Of a DNA stretch of 64,000 bases, positions 8,200 to 17,018 are shown in pieces. Source of the DNA: Halorientalis salina (lineage in GTDB: Archaea > Halobacteriota > Halobacteria > Halobacteriales > Haloarculaceae). The first letter of the stretch is position 1. Every line of letters starts with the position of its first letter. Made by a program: the position numbers and the translations under genes. The stretch lies in contig NZ_SOSC01000001.1 in the NCBI RefSeq assembly GCF_005049285.1, positions 784,897 through 848,896 on the forward strand, read 5' to 3'. Below the pieces are notes generated by a model. That model searched no databases. It saw only the letters and a list, made by a program, of their open reading frames with translations, and was not told the origin of the DNA.

Positions 8200-9120
8200 A
8201 TGACACACGACACCTACACCGGCGTGTTCCCCGCGATGACCACGCCGTTCCACGAGGACGAGAGCATCGACTTCGAAACGCTACAGGACCACGCCCGATA
8301 CCTCGAATCGGCGGGCGTCGACGGCCTGGTTCCGATGGGCACGACCGGGGAGAGCGCCACCGTCTCCCACGACGAACACATCGAGGTCATCGAGGCGGTC
8401 GTCGAAGCGGTCGACGACGTGCCGGTGATCGCCGGCTCGGGCAGCAACAACACGCGCGAAGCGATCGAACTCTCGCGGCGCTCGGTCGAGGCGGGCGCGG
8501 ACGGCCTGCTCCTGATCTCACCCTACTACAACAAGCCCGAACCTGCGGGGATGGAGACCCACTTCCGACGGATCGCCGACGAGTTCGACGTGCCTCAGAT
8601 CATCTACAACGTCCCCTCCCGGACGGGGCGGAACATCGCCGTCGAGACCGCCGTGAACCTCGCCGAACACGAGAACATCGTCGGCTACAAGGCCGCAAGC
8701 GGCGACATGAACCGCATCACTGAGGTCATCGAACGGACGCGGGAGGAGAACTTCTCGGTGCTGTCGGGCGACGACGCGATGACGCTCCCAATCATCGCCA
8801 CCGGCGGGACCGGCTGTATCAGCGTCTCCGCGAACATCGAACCCGAGCGGACCTGTGCGATGGTCGGCGCGGCCGTCTCGGGCGATTACGAGCGCGCCCG
8901 GACCTACCACCACGAACTCGGGCCGCTGTTCCGCGCACTGTTCATGGTCTCGAACCCCATCCCGATCAAGGAGGCCATGGAGATCCGCGGTCACTACGAC
9001 TCCGGCCGGATGCGCTCGCCGCTCTCCCGGATGGACGAGGCGGACCTGGAGCGTCTGCGCGAAGTGCTGGCCGACCTCGACGACGGTCAGGTGCCGGAAG
9101 TCGCGGAGGCCAGCGAATGA
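8200..9120 (+). CDS. dapA: 4-hydroxy-tetrahydrodipicolinate synthase
   Basis: A 306-residue TIM-barrel lyase that condenses pyruvate with aspartate semialdehyde, the first committed step of lysine/DAP synthesis. The Schiff-base lysine is K164 (IVGYKAASGD), the catalytic tyrosine is Y136 (IIYNVPSRTG), and the GTTGES loop is at residues 47-52. The length is normal for the family. It is the first gene of a tight six-gene operon; its stop overlaps the dapB ATG by four bases. The leader with a mini-ORF and hairpin suggests regulation by lysine supply, which is inference. Confidence 0.95.
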   Translation: MTHDTYTGVFPAMTTPFHEDESIDFETLQDHARYLESAGVDGLVPMGTTGESATVSHDEHIEVIEAVVEAVDDVPVIAGSGSNNTREAIELSRRSVEAGADGLLLISPYYNKPEPAGMETHFRRIADEFDVPQIIYNVPSRTGRNIAVETAVNLAEHENIVGYKAASGDMNRITEVIERTREENFSVLSGDDAMTLPIIATGGTGCISVSANIEPERTCAMVGAAVSGDYERARTYHHELGPLFRALFMVSNPIPIKEAMEIRGHYDSGRMRSPLSRMDEADLERLREVLADLDDGQVPEVAEASE

Positions 9121-9878
9121 CGACCGTCGCAGTCAACGGCGCGACGGGCCGGATGGGTCGGACCGTGATCGAGACGGCGGCCGACCGCGACGACGTCGAC
9201 GCCGTCGTCGGATTCGACGTGGCCGACGCCGACGAGGTGCAGGGCGTCCCGATCCTCGACGCGGAGAACGTCGCCGAGGGACTCGCCGAATACGATCCCG
9301 ACGTCGTGATCGACTTCACGATTCCGGAGGCGACACTCGCGCTGGCCGACGCCTGCGTCGAGGCCGGCGTCGGGATGGTCGTTGGAACGACCGGCTTCTC
9401 CGACGACGGGTTCGACCGGCTACAGGCGGCCAGTGAATCGGTCCCACTGTTGAAGGCGACCAACTTCGCACGCGGCGTCCACGCGCTCCTCCGGGCCATC
9501 GGCGAGGCGCTGGAGGCTGTCCCGGAGTACGACCTGGAACTGATGGAGACCCATCACAACGGGAAGGTCGACGCGCCCTCGGGGACCGCCAAGACCATCC
9601 TCGACACCGTCCAGGACCACCGCGACGTGGAACCGGTGTACGGCCGCGAGGGGCACGCCCCGCGAGAAGACGACGAAATCGGCGTGTTCGCGCGCCGAGC
9701 GGGCGACATCCGCGGCGAGCACGAACTCATCGCGGCGGGCAACGACGAGGTGCTGTCGCTCTCTCACCACGCCGAGGACCGGGGCGTGTTCGCGGCGGGG
9801 GCGCTCGACGCGGCCGACTGGCTCGCGGGCCGGGACGCCGAGTGGTACGAATTCGGTGACGTTATCGACGCGGAGTAA
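9117..9878 (+). CDS. dapB: 4-hydroxy-tetrahydrodipicolinate reductase
   Basis: A 253-residue NAD(P)H-dependent reductase, the second step of the pathway. The N-terminal Rossmann motif NGATGRMGRTV lies at residues 6-16. The substrate-binding signature HHNGKVDAPSGTA is in the C-terminal domain, with the catalytic His pair and Lys. It overlaps the end of dapA (ATGA) and is followed 12 nt later by dapD, so translation is probably coupled along the operon. Confidence 0.95.
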   Translation: MTTVAVNGATGRMGRTVIETAADRDDVDAVVGFDVADADEVQGVPILDAENVAEGLAEYDPDVVIDFTIPEATLALADACVEAGVGMVVGTTGFSDDGFDRLQAASESVPLLKATNFARGVHALLRAIGEALEAVPEYDLELMETHHNGKVDAPSGTAKTILDTVQDHRDVEPVYGREGHAPREDDEIGVFARRAGDIRGEHELIAAGNDEVLSLSHHAEDRGVFAAGALDAADWLAGRDAEWYEFGDVIDAE

Positions 9879-9890
9879 GGACGCGAACAC

Positions 9891-10739
9891 ATGAGTCTGC
9901 AATCCGACATCGAGGCGCTGTGGAACCGCTACGACGAGGGACTGACCGCCGCCGACGCCACCGCCGACGACCTGGGCGTCCTCGACGCCTTCCTCGAATC
10001 ACTGGAACAGGGAATCGTCCGCGCCGCCGAACCCGACGGCTCGGGCGACTCGGTCCGAGAGCGCTGGACGGTCAACGAGTGGGTCAAACACGGTATCCTG
10101 CTCAACTTCGGCCTGCGCGATATCGAGGCCCGGACCCACGGCGGCGTCGACTACCACGACGTCCTGCCGCTCCGGGAGACCGCCGACATCGGCGAGCGCG
10201 GCTCCCGGAACACGCCCGACGGGACCGTCATCCGACGCGGTGCCTACGTGGGCAGCGACGCGATCATGATGAGCCCGTCGTTCGTGAACATCGGCGCGTA
10301 CGTCGACGACGGCACGCTGGTCGACTCCTGTGACACGGTCGGCTCCTGCGCGCAGATCGGCGAGAACGTCAAACTCGGCGCGAACACGCTGGTCGGCGGC
10401 GTCCTCGAACCGGTCGAGGACAACCCCGTCATCATCGAAGACGGCGTGTCGCTCGGGGCCGGGACTCGCGTCACCTCCGGGTTCGTCGTCGGCGAGAACA
10501 GCGTCGTCGGCGAGAACACGCTGCTGACGCCGCGCATTCCGGTGTACGACCTCGTCGAGGATCAGGTGCTGTACGGCGAACTGCCGGCCGAGCGCCGGGC
10601 GTTCGCCCGCTACGTCGAGTCCTCGGTCAGCGACAACGACCTCATCCCCGGGGCGGCCTACAAGCCCGCCGTGGTCGCGACGGACATCGAGACGGAAACC
10701 CTCGAGGGGACCGAGCGCGAGGACGCACTTCGAGAATGA
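9891..10739 (+). CDS. dapD: 2,3,4,5-tetrahydropyridine-2,6-dicarboxylate N-succinyltransferase
   Basis: A 282-residue left-handed beta-helix acyltransferase. Hexapeptide-type repeats run through the middle (VNIGAYVDDG, KLGANTLVGG, SLGAGTRVTSG, VVGENSVVGEN). An N-terminal helical domain holds the substrate-binding WTVNEWVKHGILLNF block. It transfers succinyl (or acetyl) from CoA and places this operon in the acyl-DAP branch rather than the direct dehydrogenase or aminotransferase branch. Its stop overlaps the lysA start. Confidence 0.93.
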   Translation: MSLQSDIEALWNRYDEGLTAADATADDLGVLDAFLESLEQGIVRAAEPDGSGDSVRERWTVNEWVKHGILLNFGLRDIEARTHGGVDYHDVLPLRETADIGERGSRNTPDGTVIRRGAYVGSDAIMMSPSFVNIGAYVDDGTLVDSCDTVGSCAQIGENVKLGANTLVGGVLEPVEDNPVIIEDGVSLGAGTRVTSGFVVGENSVVGENTLLTPRIPVYDLVEDQVLYGELPAERRAFARYVESSVSDNDLIPGAAYKPAVVATDIETETLEGTEREDALRE

Positions 10740-11983
10740 CGACTGGACCCGCAGTCCGCCGGCTCTCCGCGTGGGACGCCGAGCGACTGCGCGGCCTCGC
10801 CGACGAGTACGAGACGCCACTGTACGTCGTCGATCTGGAGCGGGTACGGGAGAACGCGCGGCGGTTGCAGGCCGCCTTCACCGACGAGGAGATCAGCTAC
10901 GCGGTCAAGGCCAACACGACCCGGGCGGTGCTCGACACCGTTCGGGAGACGGGCCTCGGTGCGGAGTGTGCCTCTGCTGGCGAACTCCAGCGGGCCATCG
11001 ACGCGGGCTTCGCTCCCGAGGACGTTCGATACACCGCTGTCAATCCGCCGGACCGTGACCTCGACCACGTCGTCGAAATCGCCGCGGACAACGACGTCGT
11101 CGTCACGGTCGATTCGGCCGACACCTTAGAGCGCGTCGCCGACCGGGGCTTCGACGGGCGGCTCTGCATCCGCGTGCTCCCCGGCGTCGGGGCGGGCCAT
11201 CACGAGAAGGTCTCGACGGGCGCGGCACCGAAGTTCGGCGTGCCCTACGACCGGGTCGCCGACCTCGCAGCGGACGCGGTCGACCGCGGCATGGACCTCG
11301 TGGGACTCCACGCTCACGCCGGGAGCGGCATCTCCGCCGAGGACATGGACGCCCATCGGGAACTGGTCTCGCGGATGGGCGACCTCGCGCGGGACGTCGT
11401 CGACGACGTGACCGACCTGGCGTTCGTCAACGTCGGGGGCGGCCTCGGCGTGCCCTACCGCGAGGACGAACCGCCGCTCGACCTCGATTCGGTGGCCGAG
11501 GCCACCCGTGCGGCGCTCGGCGACGTGGACGCACAGTTGGGAATCGAACCGGGCCGGTACGTCGTCGCCGACGCGGGCGTGTTGCTCGCGACGGTCAACA
11601 CCGTCAAGGAGACGGCCGAAACGACGGTCGTCGGCGTCGACGCGGGGATGACGACACTTATCCGTCCGGCGATGTATAATTCGTATCACGAGATACGCTC
11701 GCTCGCACCCGAAGCGGCCGACAGGAAGACGGTACCGGCGATGGTCGCCGGGCCGATCTGTGAGACCGCCGACGTGCTCGGACGGGACCGTCAGTTGCCG
11801 GCCCCCGAACGCGACGACGTGCTGGCGGTCGGGAACGCCGGGGCGTACGGCTACGAGATGAGCAGCCAGTACAACTCCCGGCCGCGGCCGGCGGTCGTCG
11901 CCGTCGACGGACGGGAGTCGTCGATCGCGGTTCGGCGCGAGGAGCTCGCGGACGTAACCAGACTAGAACCATGGTCGGAGTAG
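10736..11983 (+). CDS. lysA: Diaminopimelate decarboxylase
   Basis: A 415-residue fold-III PLP enzyme that converts meso-DAP to lysine. The PLP lysine is in ISYAVKANTT (about residue 58). The glycine-rich phosphate loop GGGLGVP and the C-terminal GPICETADVLGRDRQLP and AVGNAGAYGYEMSSQYN blocks are intact. It overlaps dapD upstream and dapF downstream (13 nt). The gene order dapD-lysA-dapF interleaves the last step with earlier ones, as in other haloarchaea. Confidence 0.94.
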   Translation: MTTGPAVRRLSAWDAERLRGLADEYETPLYVVDLERVRENARRLQAAFTDEEISYAVKANTTRAVLDTVRETGLGAECASAGELQRAIDAGFAPEDVRYTAVNPPDRDLDHVVEIAADNDVVVTVDSADTLERVADRGFDGRLCIRVLPGVGAGHHEKVSTGAAPKFGVPYDRVADLAADAVDRGMDLVGLHAHAGSGISAEDMDAHRELVSRMGDLARDVVDDVTDLAFVNVGGGLGVPYREDEPPLDLDSVAEATRAALGDVDAQLGIEPGRYVVADAGVLLATVNTVKETAETTVVGVDAGMTTLIRPAMYNSYHEIRSLAPEAADRKTVPAMVAGPICETADVLGRDRQLPAPERDDVLAVGNAGAYGYEMSSQYNSRPRPAVVAVDGRESSIAVRREELADVTRLEPWSE

Positions 11984-12882
11984 AGAAATACCACGGGACG
12001 GGCAACGACTTCATCATCGTCGACGCGGACGAGGAGGTGCCGGACCGGCGGGCGTTCGCCGCGGACCTCTGTGACCGCGAGACGGGACTGACACACCCCG
12101 ACGCGCTGAAGACGGGTGCCGACGGCGTCCTCTTTCTCGCGCTGGAAGACGAGTACTCGCCGCCACGGGTCGTGATGACGCTGGTCCAGCCGGACGGCAG
12201 CGTCGCGGCCATGTGTGGCAACGGGGCCCGCTGTGCGGCCAAGTGGGTCGCCGAGCGGACCGACGCCGACGAGGTCATGATCGACACCCAGGCGGGGACG
12301 CGTCGCGCCGAGATCACCGATCAGGGAGTCACCATCGAGATGGGGAAGCCCGCCTTCGAACCCGAGGCAGTCCCCGTCGATAGCGACGACCCGCTGATCG
12401 AGGCGGCGGTCGAGGGGCTGACGGTCACCGCGGTCAACACGGGCGTCCCCCACGCGGTGGCGTTCGTCGACGACGTGACAACGGTCGACGTCGGTGCCGT
12501 CGCACCGGCGGTTCGCGACGCCGAGATCTTCCCGGAGGGAGCGAACGTGAACTTCGCCTCCGAACGGTCCGACGGTGGGGCCACCGCCGTCCACGGCTTC
12601 GATCAGCGTACCTTCGAACGCGGCGTCGAGGCCGAGACCGACTCGTGTGGCACCGGGGCAGTGGCGATCACTGCAGCCGCAGAACGGCTCGACAAGGTCG
12701 AGGTGGGCGAGCGCATCCCCGTCCACCCGCCTGGCGGACGGCTGGTCGTCCAGTTGACCGAGGACGACGCGCTGCTCCAGGGGCCGGTCGAGCGCGAGTA
12801 CGCCGGCCACGCCGCGTTGCCCGGTTCACAGCCGGTCGAGACCGACAGCGACGTGGACGCCGACGCGACCGGGGACGACTGA
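11971..12882 (+). CDS. dapF: Diaminopimelate epimerase
   Basis: A 303-residue cofactor-independent racemase turning LL-DAP into meso-DAP. Both catalytic cysteines are present, C82 in MCGNGARC and C226 in DSCGTGA, and the N-terminal HGTGNDFI motif is intact. The acidic C-terminal tail (about 25 residues) is a typical haloarchaeal extension. The start lies within the 3' end of lysA, and the stop shares its last base with the dapE ATG. Confidence 0.95.
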   Translation: MVGVEKYHGTGNDFIIVDADEEVPDRRAFAADLCDRETGLTHPDALKTGADGVLFLALEDEYSPPRVVMTLVQPDGSVAAMCGNGARCAAKWVAERTDADEVMIDTQAGTRRAEITDQGVTIEMGKPAFEPEAVPVDSDDPLIEAAVEGLTVTAVNTGVPHAVAFVDDVTTVDVGAVAPAVRDAEIFPEGANVNFASERSDGGATAVHGFDQRTFERGVEAETDSCGTGAVAITAAAERLDKVEVGERIPVHPPGGRLVVQLTEDDALLQGPVEREYAGHAALPGSQPVETDSDVDADATGDD

Positions 12883-14006
12883 TGGCCTTCGACGCGCTTT
12901 CCTTCCACGAAACCGCGGTCCAGACGCCTTCCCACGAGAACGTCTCGGAGATGCGGGAGTTCCTGGTCGAGACGCTCGAAGCGGAGGGGACGGCCCCCAC
13001 CGTCGACGACGCCGGGAACACGCTCGCGACTCGCGAGGGCGACGCGTCGGGGCCGCACATCGTTTTGAACACCCACATTGACACGGTGCCACCGCACGTT
13101 CCCTTCGAACGGCGAGCGACGCCACCAGGCGTCGCTGACGGGTCGAGCGGGCAACGGCCGCGAGACGGCGACGTCGTCCGGGGGCGAGGGTCCTGCGACG
13201 CGAAGGGGCCGCTGGCCGCGTTGCTGACCGCGTTCTTCGAGGCCGACATCGAGGCCGGGCGGCTCACGCTGGCAGTCACCCCCGACGAGGAAGTGTACTC
13301 GACGGGAGCCGCGGCGCTCGATCTGGAAGCCGATGGGTTCATCGTGGGCGAGCCGACGGGCCTCGACGTCTGCAACGCGGCGAAGGGACGGTTCGAGGGG
13401 ACAGTGACAATCGAAGGCGTCGCCGCTCACGCCGCGGAACCGGGGAGCGGTGCCAGCGCCATACGGGCGGCATCGCCGGTATTGCAGGCTATCGAGTCCT
13501 ACGACGAGACCGTCGGGCCGCCCGAACACGACTCGCTGGGGCGGCCGACGCTCGAACCGACGGTCATCGATGGCGGCGAGGCGACGAACCAGATCCCTGC
13601 GGAGTGCCGGATTACGATCGACCGGCGGAGCGTTCCCCCGGAGACCCAGCAGGGCTTTCGTGAGCAACTGGAAGCCCATCTCCAGTCCTGGCTGCCCGAT
13701 TCGCTGTCACTCTCGTTCGAATACACCGAGCGCGAGACGCCGTTTCTGGAAGCGTTCGCGACGCCCGCCGACAGCGAACTCGTCAACACGATGCAAGCGG
13801 CGGGAGCCGGCGAGGTTCGACCGTTCGGGGCGGCAACAGAAGCGTCCTACTTCGCCGAGGACGCCCCGACAGTCGTGTTCGGACCGGGCGTACTGGCCGA
13901 CAATGACGGTGCCGTCGCCCACGCCGAACGCGAGTACGTCCGTCGCTCGGACGTCGAGCGTGCGGGCGAGATCGTCACGGCCGCAGTCGAGGACCTGCTC
14001 GGGTAG
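12882..14006 (+). CDS. dapE: M20-family deacylase, acyl-diaminopimelate desuccinylase type
   Basis: A 374-residue zinc hydrolase that removes the acyl group from N-acyl-LL-DAP. Metal ligands H65/D67 (NTHIDTVP), the bridging Asp in GRGSCDAKG, the catalytic Glu pair in TPDEEV and the VGEP Glu are visible, with a dimerisation domain in the middle. The frame extends to 12645, but the ATG at 12882 overlaps the dapF stop (TGATG) and begins at the conserved N-terminus. It is the last gene of the operon; an aminotransferase for the missing DapC step is not encoded nearby. Confidence 0.88.
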   Translation: MAFDALSFHETAVQTPSHENVSEMREFLVETLEAEGTAPTVDDAGNTLATREGDASGPHIVLNTHIDTVPPHVPFERRATPPGVADGSSGQRPRDGDVVRGRGSCDAKGPLAALLTAFFEADIEAGRLTLAVTPDEEVYSTGAAALDLEADGFIVGEPTGLDVCNAAKGRFEGTVTIEGVAAHAAEPGSGASAIRAASPVLQAIESYDETVGPPEHDSLGRPTLEPTVIDGGEATNQIPAECRITIDRRSVPPETQQGFREQLEAHLQSWLPDSLSLSFEYTERETPFLEAFATPADSELVNTMQAAGAGEVRPFGAATEASYFAEDAPTVVFGPGVLADNDGAVAHAEREYVRRSDVERAGEIVTAAVEDLLG

Positions 14007-14133
14007 CCTCGGTCGCGAGATCCCGGCCGTCCCCGACGACTGTTTCCAGGATTGATAGCGCCCAGCAGACGGTCGGCAGACGCCCGTCAGACGCGGCGAA
14101 AACGCTTTTGACGGAGATACGAGAGTATCGACT

Positions 14134-14607
14134 ATGGCAACGGCACGTAGGCGGCGATTCGACGTGGAAGCGCTCGGACGGGCGGGTGCGCTCGTGGCGA
14201 TCTGTACGCTCGTCCTGACGGCGAGTTTCGTGGGACTCGTCGCGTTACTCTCCGGACAGGCACCGGGCGTCAGCGGCCGACTCCCGCTGTACGTCCTCGG
14301 CATGGCAACTGCCTTCGTGGGCACGATACTGCTGTTCGAGGCACAGGGAATCGACGGGCGAACGATCATCGCGACGGCCGGCAGCGTCGCGCTCGGGACG
14401 TTCATCTTCCTGACGCTCGGCGGTGAGGGCATCGTGCACGTCGTCCGGAACCCCGGGCAGGTCGTCGCGTCGCAACTGCTCTTTTACTTCCTCGCGGCCG
14501 GCATGATCGGCACCGGCCTGGGCTACTGGGGCATCCAGCACTGGCACGAACTGGCGATCGCAAAGCCCGGCTCGACGAGTGCGAAATCGAGCCGGTTCCG
14601 CCGATAG
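14134..14607 (+). CDS. Four-span membrane protein, haloarchaeal, unknown function
   Basis: A 157-residue protein with four hydrophobic segments (about 20-42, 50-68, 76-94 and 110-130), a basic N-terminus (RRRR) and a short polar tail. No catalytic motif is visible and I do not recognise a named family. Its stop codon directly abuts the stop of the convergent HTH regulator. Confidence 0.6.
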   Translation: MATARRRRFDVEALGRAGALVAICTLVLTASFVGLVALLSGQAPGVSGRLPLYVLGMATAFVGTILLFEAQGIDGRTIIATAGSVALGTFIFLTLGGEGIVHVVRNPGQVVASQLLFYFLAAGMIGTGLGYWGIQHWHELAIAKPGSTSAKSSRFRR

Positions 14608-15258
14608 TCAGCCCAACAGCGCGTTCAGAAGTCGGGATTCGACTTTTCTGAGGATCTCGCCGACGGTGCCGGGGGCGACGTCGACCTCGTCGGCGACGTC
14701 GTCGTAGGTGACTTTCCGCGGCGTGTCGTAGTACCCCATCTCGACGGCGATCTCGGCGACCTCACGCTGGCGGTCGGTGAGTCGCGTCAGGAGACGCTCG
14801 TTTTCCGGGGCGTAGTCGCCCAGTTTTTCGAGTTCGACCGTGATCCCCTCCGGAACCGCGGCCAGGGCCTGTCGGATCTGTTCCTCGTCACCGACCGTCG
14901 TCAGCCGGATGCTTCCGTCGCCGACGAACTCGATGGGGAAGTCGGGGACGACCTCGAATTTCTGGGGGATCTCCAGCAGCCCCTCCAGCATCTCGTTTGC
15001 CTCGACGTGCGCGTAGGTGATGATGCGGTCCTGCATCGGGGAGATCTGGTAAGTAATGAGTTCGGGCATGTGCTCGGCGGCGAAATCGATGACCTCCCGA
15101 TCGCCGCTCAGTTCGTACATCGTCGTCACCGTGCCGTCGTCGAGCAGTTGCATCTGGAGGATGCGCTCGTTCTCGACGCCCGGTGCCTGCTGGATACGCC
15201 GCTCGATGGGGTGAAACCAGCCCCGTTCCGGCGTCAGTCGTCCCTCGACGTATCGCAT
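14608..15258 (-). CDS. HTH_10 (bacterio-opsin activator-type) transcriptional regulator
   Basis: A 216-residue protein. The N-terminal ~150 residues form the GAF-like sensory half common to haloarchaeal Bat-type regulators. The C-terminal 55 residues (LTDRQREVAEIAVEMGYYDTPRKVTYDDVADEVDVAPGTVGEILRKVE region) are an HTH_10 DNA-binding domain. I chose the ATG at 15258 (MRYVEGRL) over the one at 15279 because regulators of this type start there. It shares its HTH with the two regulators at 27421 and 28169. The target genes and ligand are unknown. Confidence 0.8.
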   Translation of the reverse strand: MRYVEGRLTPERGWFHPIERRIQQAPGVENERILQMQLLDDGTVTTMYELSGDREVIDFAAEHMPELITYQISPMQDRIITYAHVEANEMLEGLLEIPQKFEVVPDFPIEFVGDGSIRLTTVGDEEQIRQALAAVPEGITVELEKLGDYAPENERLLTRLTDRQREVAEIAVEMGYYDTPRKVTYDDVADEVDVAPGTVGEILRKVESRLLNALLG

Positions 15259-15315
15259 TTGCCGGGTTATGACACCCACCTCGCATAGGTGTTTACATCC
15301 GACAGGTCCCAGCCC

Positions 15316-16707
15316 TCACTCCTCGGTCGATTCCTCGACCAGTTCGCTCGCGACACCCACGTATCCCGCCGGCGTCAGGGCGTGGAGTTGCTCACGCACG
15401 TCCTCGCTCACGTCCAGGTCGTCGAACAGGTCGCGGAAGTCCTCGATGGTGACCCGTTGCCCACGTGTGAGGTCTTTGACCTGCTCGTAGGCGTCGTCGT
15501 GCCCTTCCCGACGGAGGATCGTCTGGACCGCCTCGCCGATGATCTCCGGCGTGTCCGCCAGGTCGTCGCGCATGACCTGCTCGTTGGGCACGACCTTTCC
15601 GAGCCCGTTCTGGCACTTCCCGTACCCGATGAGACAGTGGGAGAGCGCTGCCCCCATGTTGCGCTTGACCGTCGAATCAGAGAGGTCCCGCTGGAGACGC
15701 GACTTCGTCACGTAGTCGCCCAGGAAGGTCAGATCGGAGTTGGCCTTCGAGAGGTTCCCCTCGCTGTTCTCGAAGTCGATGGGATTGACCTTGTGGGGCA
15801 TCGTCGACGACCCCGTCTCCCCTTCGACGGTCTCCTGACCCAGATACCGATCCGAGACGTACAGCCACATGTCCAGATTCAGATCGAGCAGGACGTTGTT
15901 GGCGCCGCGGAGCGCGTCGAACAGCTCCGCGAGATCGTCACAGGGGTTGACCTGCGTCGTGAGCGGGGCGTGTTCGAGGCCGAGTCGGTCGACGAACCCA
16001 GCGGCGAACGCCTGCCAGTCCACGTCGGGGTAGGCGGCGTGATGGGCGGCGTAGGTTCCCGAGGCACCCGCGAGCTTGCCTTCGATACCGCCGAGGGCAT
16101 CAGCGATTCGGCCGAGTGCACGCCCCAACCGAGCGGCGTAAACGGCCAGTTCCTTCCCGAAGGTGGTGGGTGTCGCGGGCTGGCCGTGGGTGCGCGCGAG
16201 CATCGGGAGGTCGCGGTGGTTCTGGGCCATCTCGGTCAGCGAGTCCCGCAGTTCGCGGAGTTCGGGAACGACCACTTCGGCGACGGCGGGTTTGACCAGC
16301 AGCCGGTAGGCGAGGTTGTTCACGTCCTCGCTGGTGAGTCCGAAGTGGATCCACTGGCCGGCGTCCAGCCCCTCGGGGAGGTGCTCGCGAACGAAGTACT
16401 CGATGGCCTTGACGTCGTGATTGGTCGCCGAGTACTCCTTCCAGCCCTGGGTTTCGAGCTGTTTGACGATCTCGGCGTCGTCGATGTCGAACGCCTCGTA
16501 CAGGCTCCGGAGGTGGTCGCGCTGACCGTCGTCGATGGTCAGCGGGGTCGCGTCGAGGTCGGCGAGGGCGATCAGATACTCGACCTCGACCTGCGTGCGT
16601 GCTCGCATGAGGGCGCGCTCGCTCGCGTAGGGAACCAGCGGTTCCGTGTAGCGGGCGTAGCGCCCGTCGAGGGGCGAGACTGCGTCGACTGTCTCTCGGG
16701 TGGTCAT
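15316..16707 (-). CDS. purB: Adenylosuccinate lyase
   Basis: A 463-residue fumarase/aspartase-superfamily lyase acting twice in purine synthesis: SAICAR to AICAR plus fumarate, and adenylosuccinate to AMP. The superfamily signature SSTMPHKVNPIDFENSEGN is intact, as is the RTHGQPATPTTFGKE block carrying the catalytic His. The length is normal. The PurN-AICAR transformylase fusion 2.2 kb away catalyses the adjoining steps, but the two genes are not co-transcribed. Confidence 0.95.
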   Translation of the reverse strand: MTTRETVDAVSPLDGRYARYTEPLVPYASERALMRARTQVEVEYLIALADLDATPLTIDDGQRDHLRSLYEAFDIDDAEIVKQLETQGWKEYSATNHDVKAIEYFVREHLPEGLDAGQWIHFGLTSEDVNNLAYRLLVKPAVAEVVVPELRELRDSLTEMAQNHRDLPMLARTHGQPATPTTFGKELAVYAARLGRALGRIADALGGIEGKLAGASGTYAAHHAAYPDVDWQAFAAGFVDRLGLEHAPLTTQVNPCDDLAELFDALRGANNVLLDLNLDMWLYVSDRYLGQETVEGETGSSTMPHKVNPIDFENSEGNLSKANSDLTFLGDYVTKSRLQRDLSDSTVKRNMGAALSHCLIGYGKCQNGLGKVVPNEQVMRDDLADTPEIIGEAVQTILRREGHDDAYEQVKDLTRGQRVTIEDFRDLFDDLDVSEDVREQLHALTPAGYVGVASELVEESTEE

Positions 16708-16761
16708 ACTGCTCGGTGGGTGACAGCGGCTAAAAGGAATGTCGAAGCCCCGCGAGCGGAT

Positions 16762-16956
16762 TCAGCGCAGTCGGCGGTAGACGCGCAGGAGTGCCGAGAC
16801 GGCGAACCCGAGCCCCGGGACCCGACGCGACAGGGCCGCGGCACCGAGCAGCATCGCGCCGCTCTTCGGGCGACCGCGAGCGAACTCCATGGCCGCGTCG
16901 ACGATCGTCGAGATAATTCCGATATCTGAGACGGTCTTCCGGTTGAGGTGGACCAT
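16762..16956 (-). CDS. Small conserved-looking protein (64 aa)
   Basis: A 64-residue ORF (MVHLNRKTVSDIGIIST...) starting with ATG at 16956. The C-terminal half (about 33-60) is Gly/Ala-rich and hydrophobic and ends in a basic YRRLR tail, suggesting a membrane-associated helix. Codon use has the G/C third-position bias of the genome. It lies between the acyl-CoA carboxylase gene and purB on the same strand. No function can be assigned. Confidence 0.5.
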   Translation of the reverse strand: MVHLNRKTVSDIGIISTIVDAAMEFARGRPKSGAMLLGAAALSRRVPGLGFAVSALLRVYRRLR

Positions 16957-16986
16957 ACGAAACGGAGACTCCCACCACGGAAGGGA

Positions 16987-17013
16987 CCACGGCCTGCGCT
17001 TGCAGGGCCGTGG
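16987..17013 (-). terminator. Hairpin after the acyl-CoA carboxylase gene
   Basis: CCACGGCC and GGCCGTGG form a GC-rich stem extended by TGC/GCA around a small loop, starting 6 nt past the stop of the minus-strand carboxylase gene. There is no T-run after it, so it may act as an RNA 3'-end stabiliser rather than a classic terminator. Confidence 0.35.
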
Positions 17014-17018
17014 AAGGC

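Noticed and set aside
8055..8723. Reading frame overlapping the start of dapA
   Set aside because: An Arg-rich shadow of dapA in another frame; dapA has all catalytic residues.
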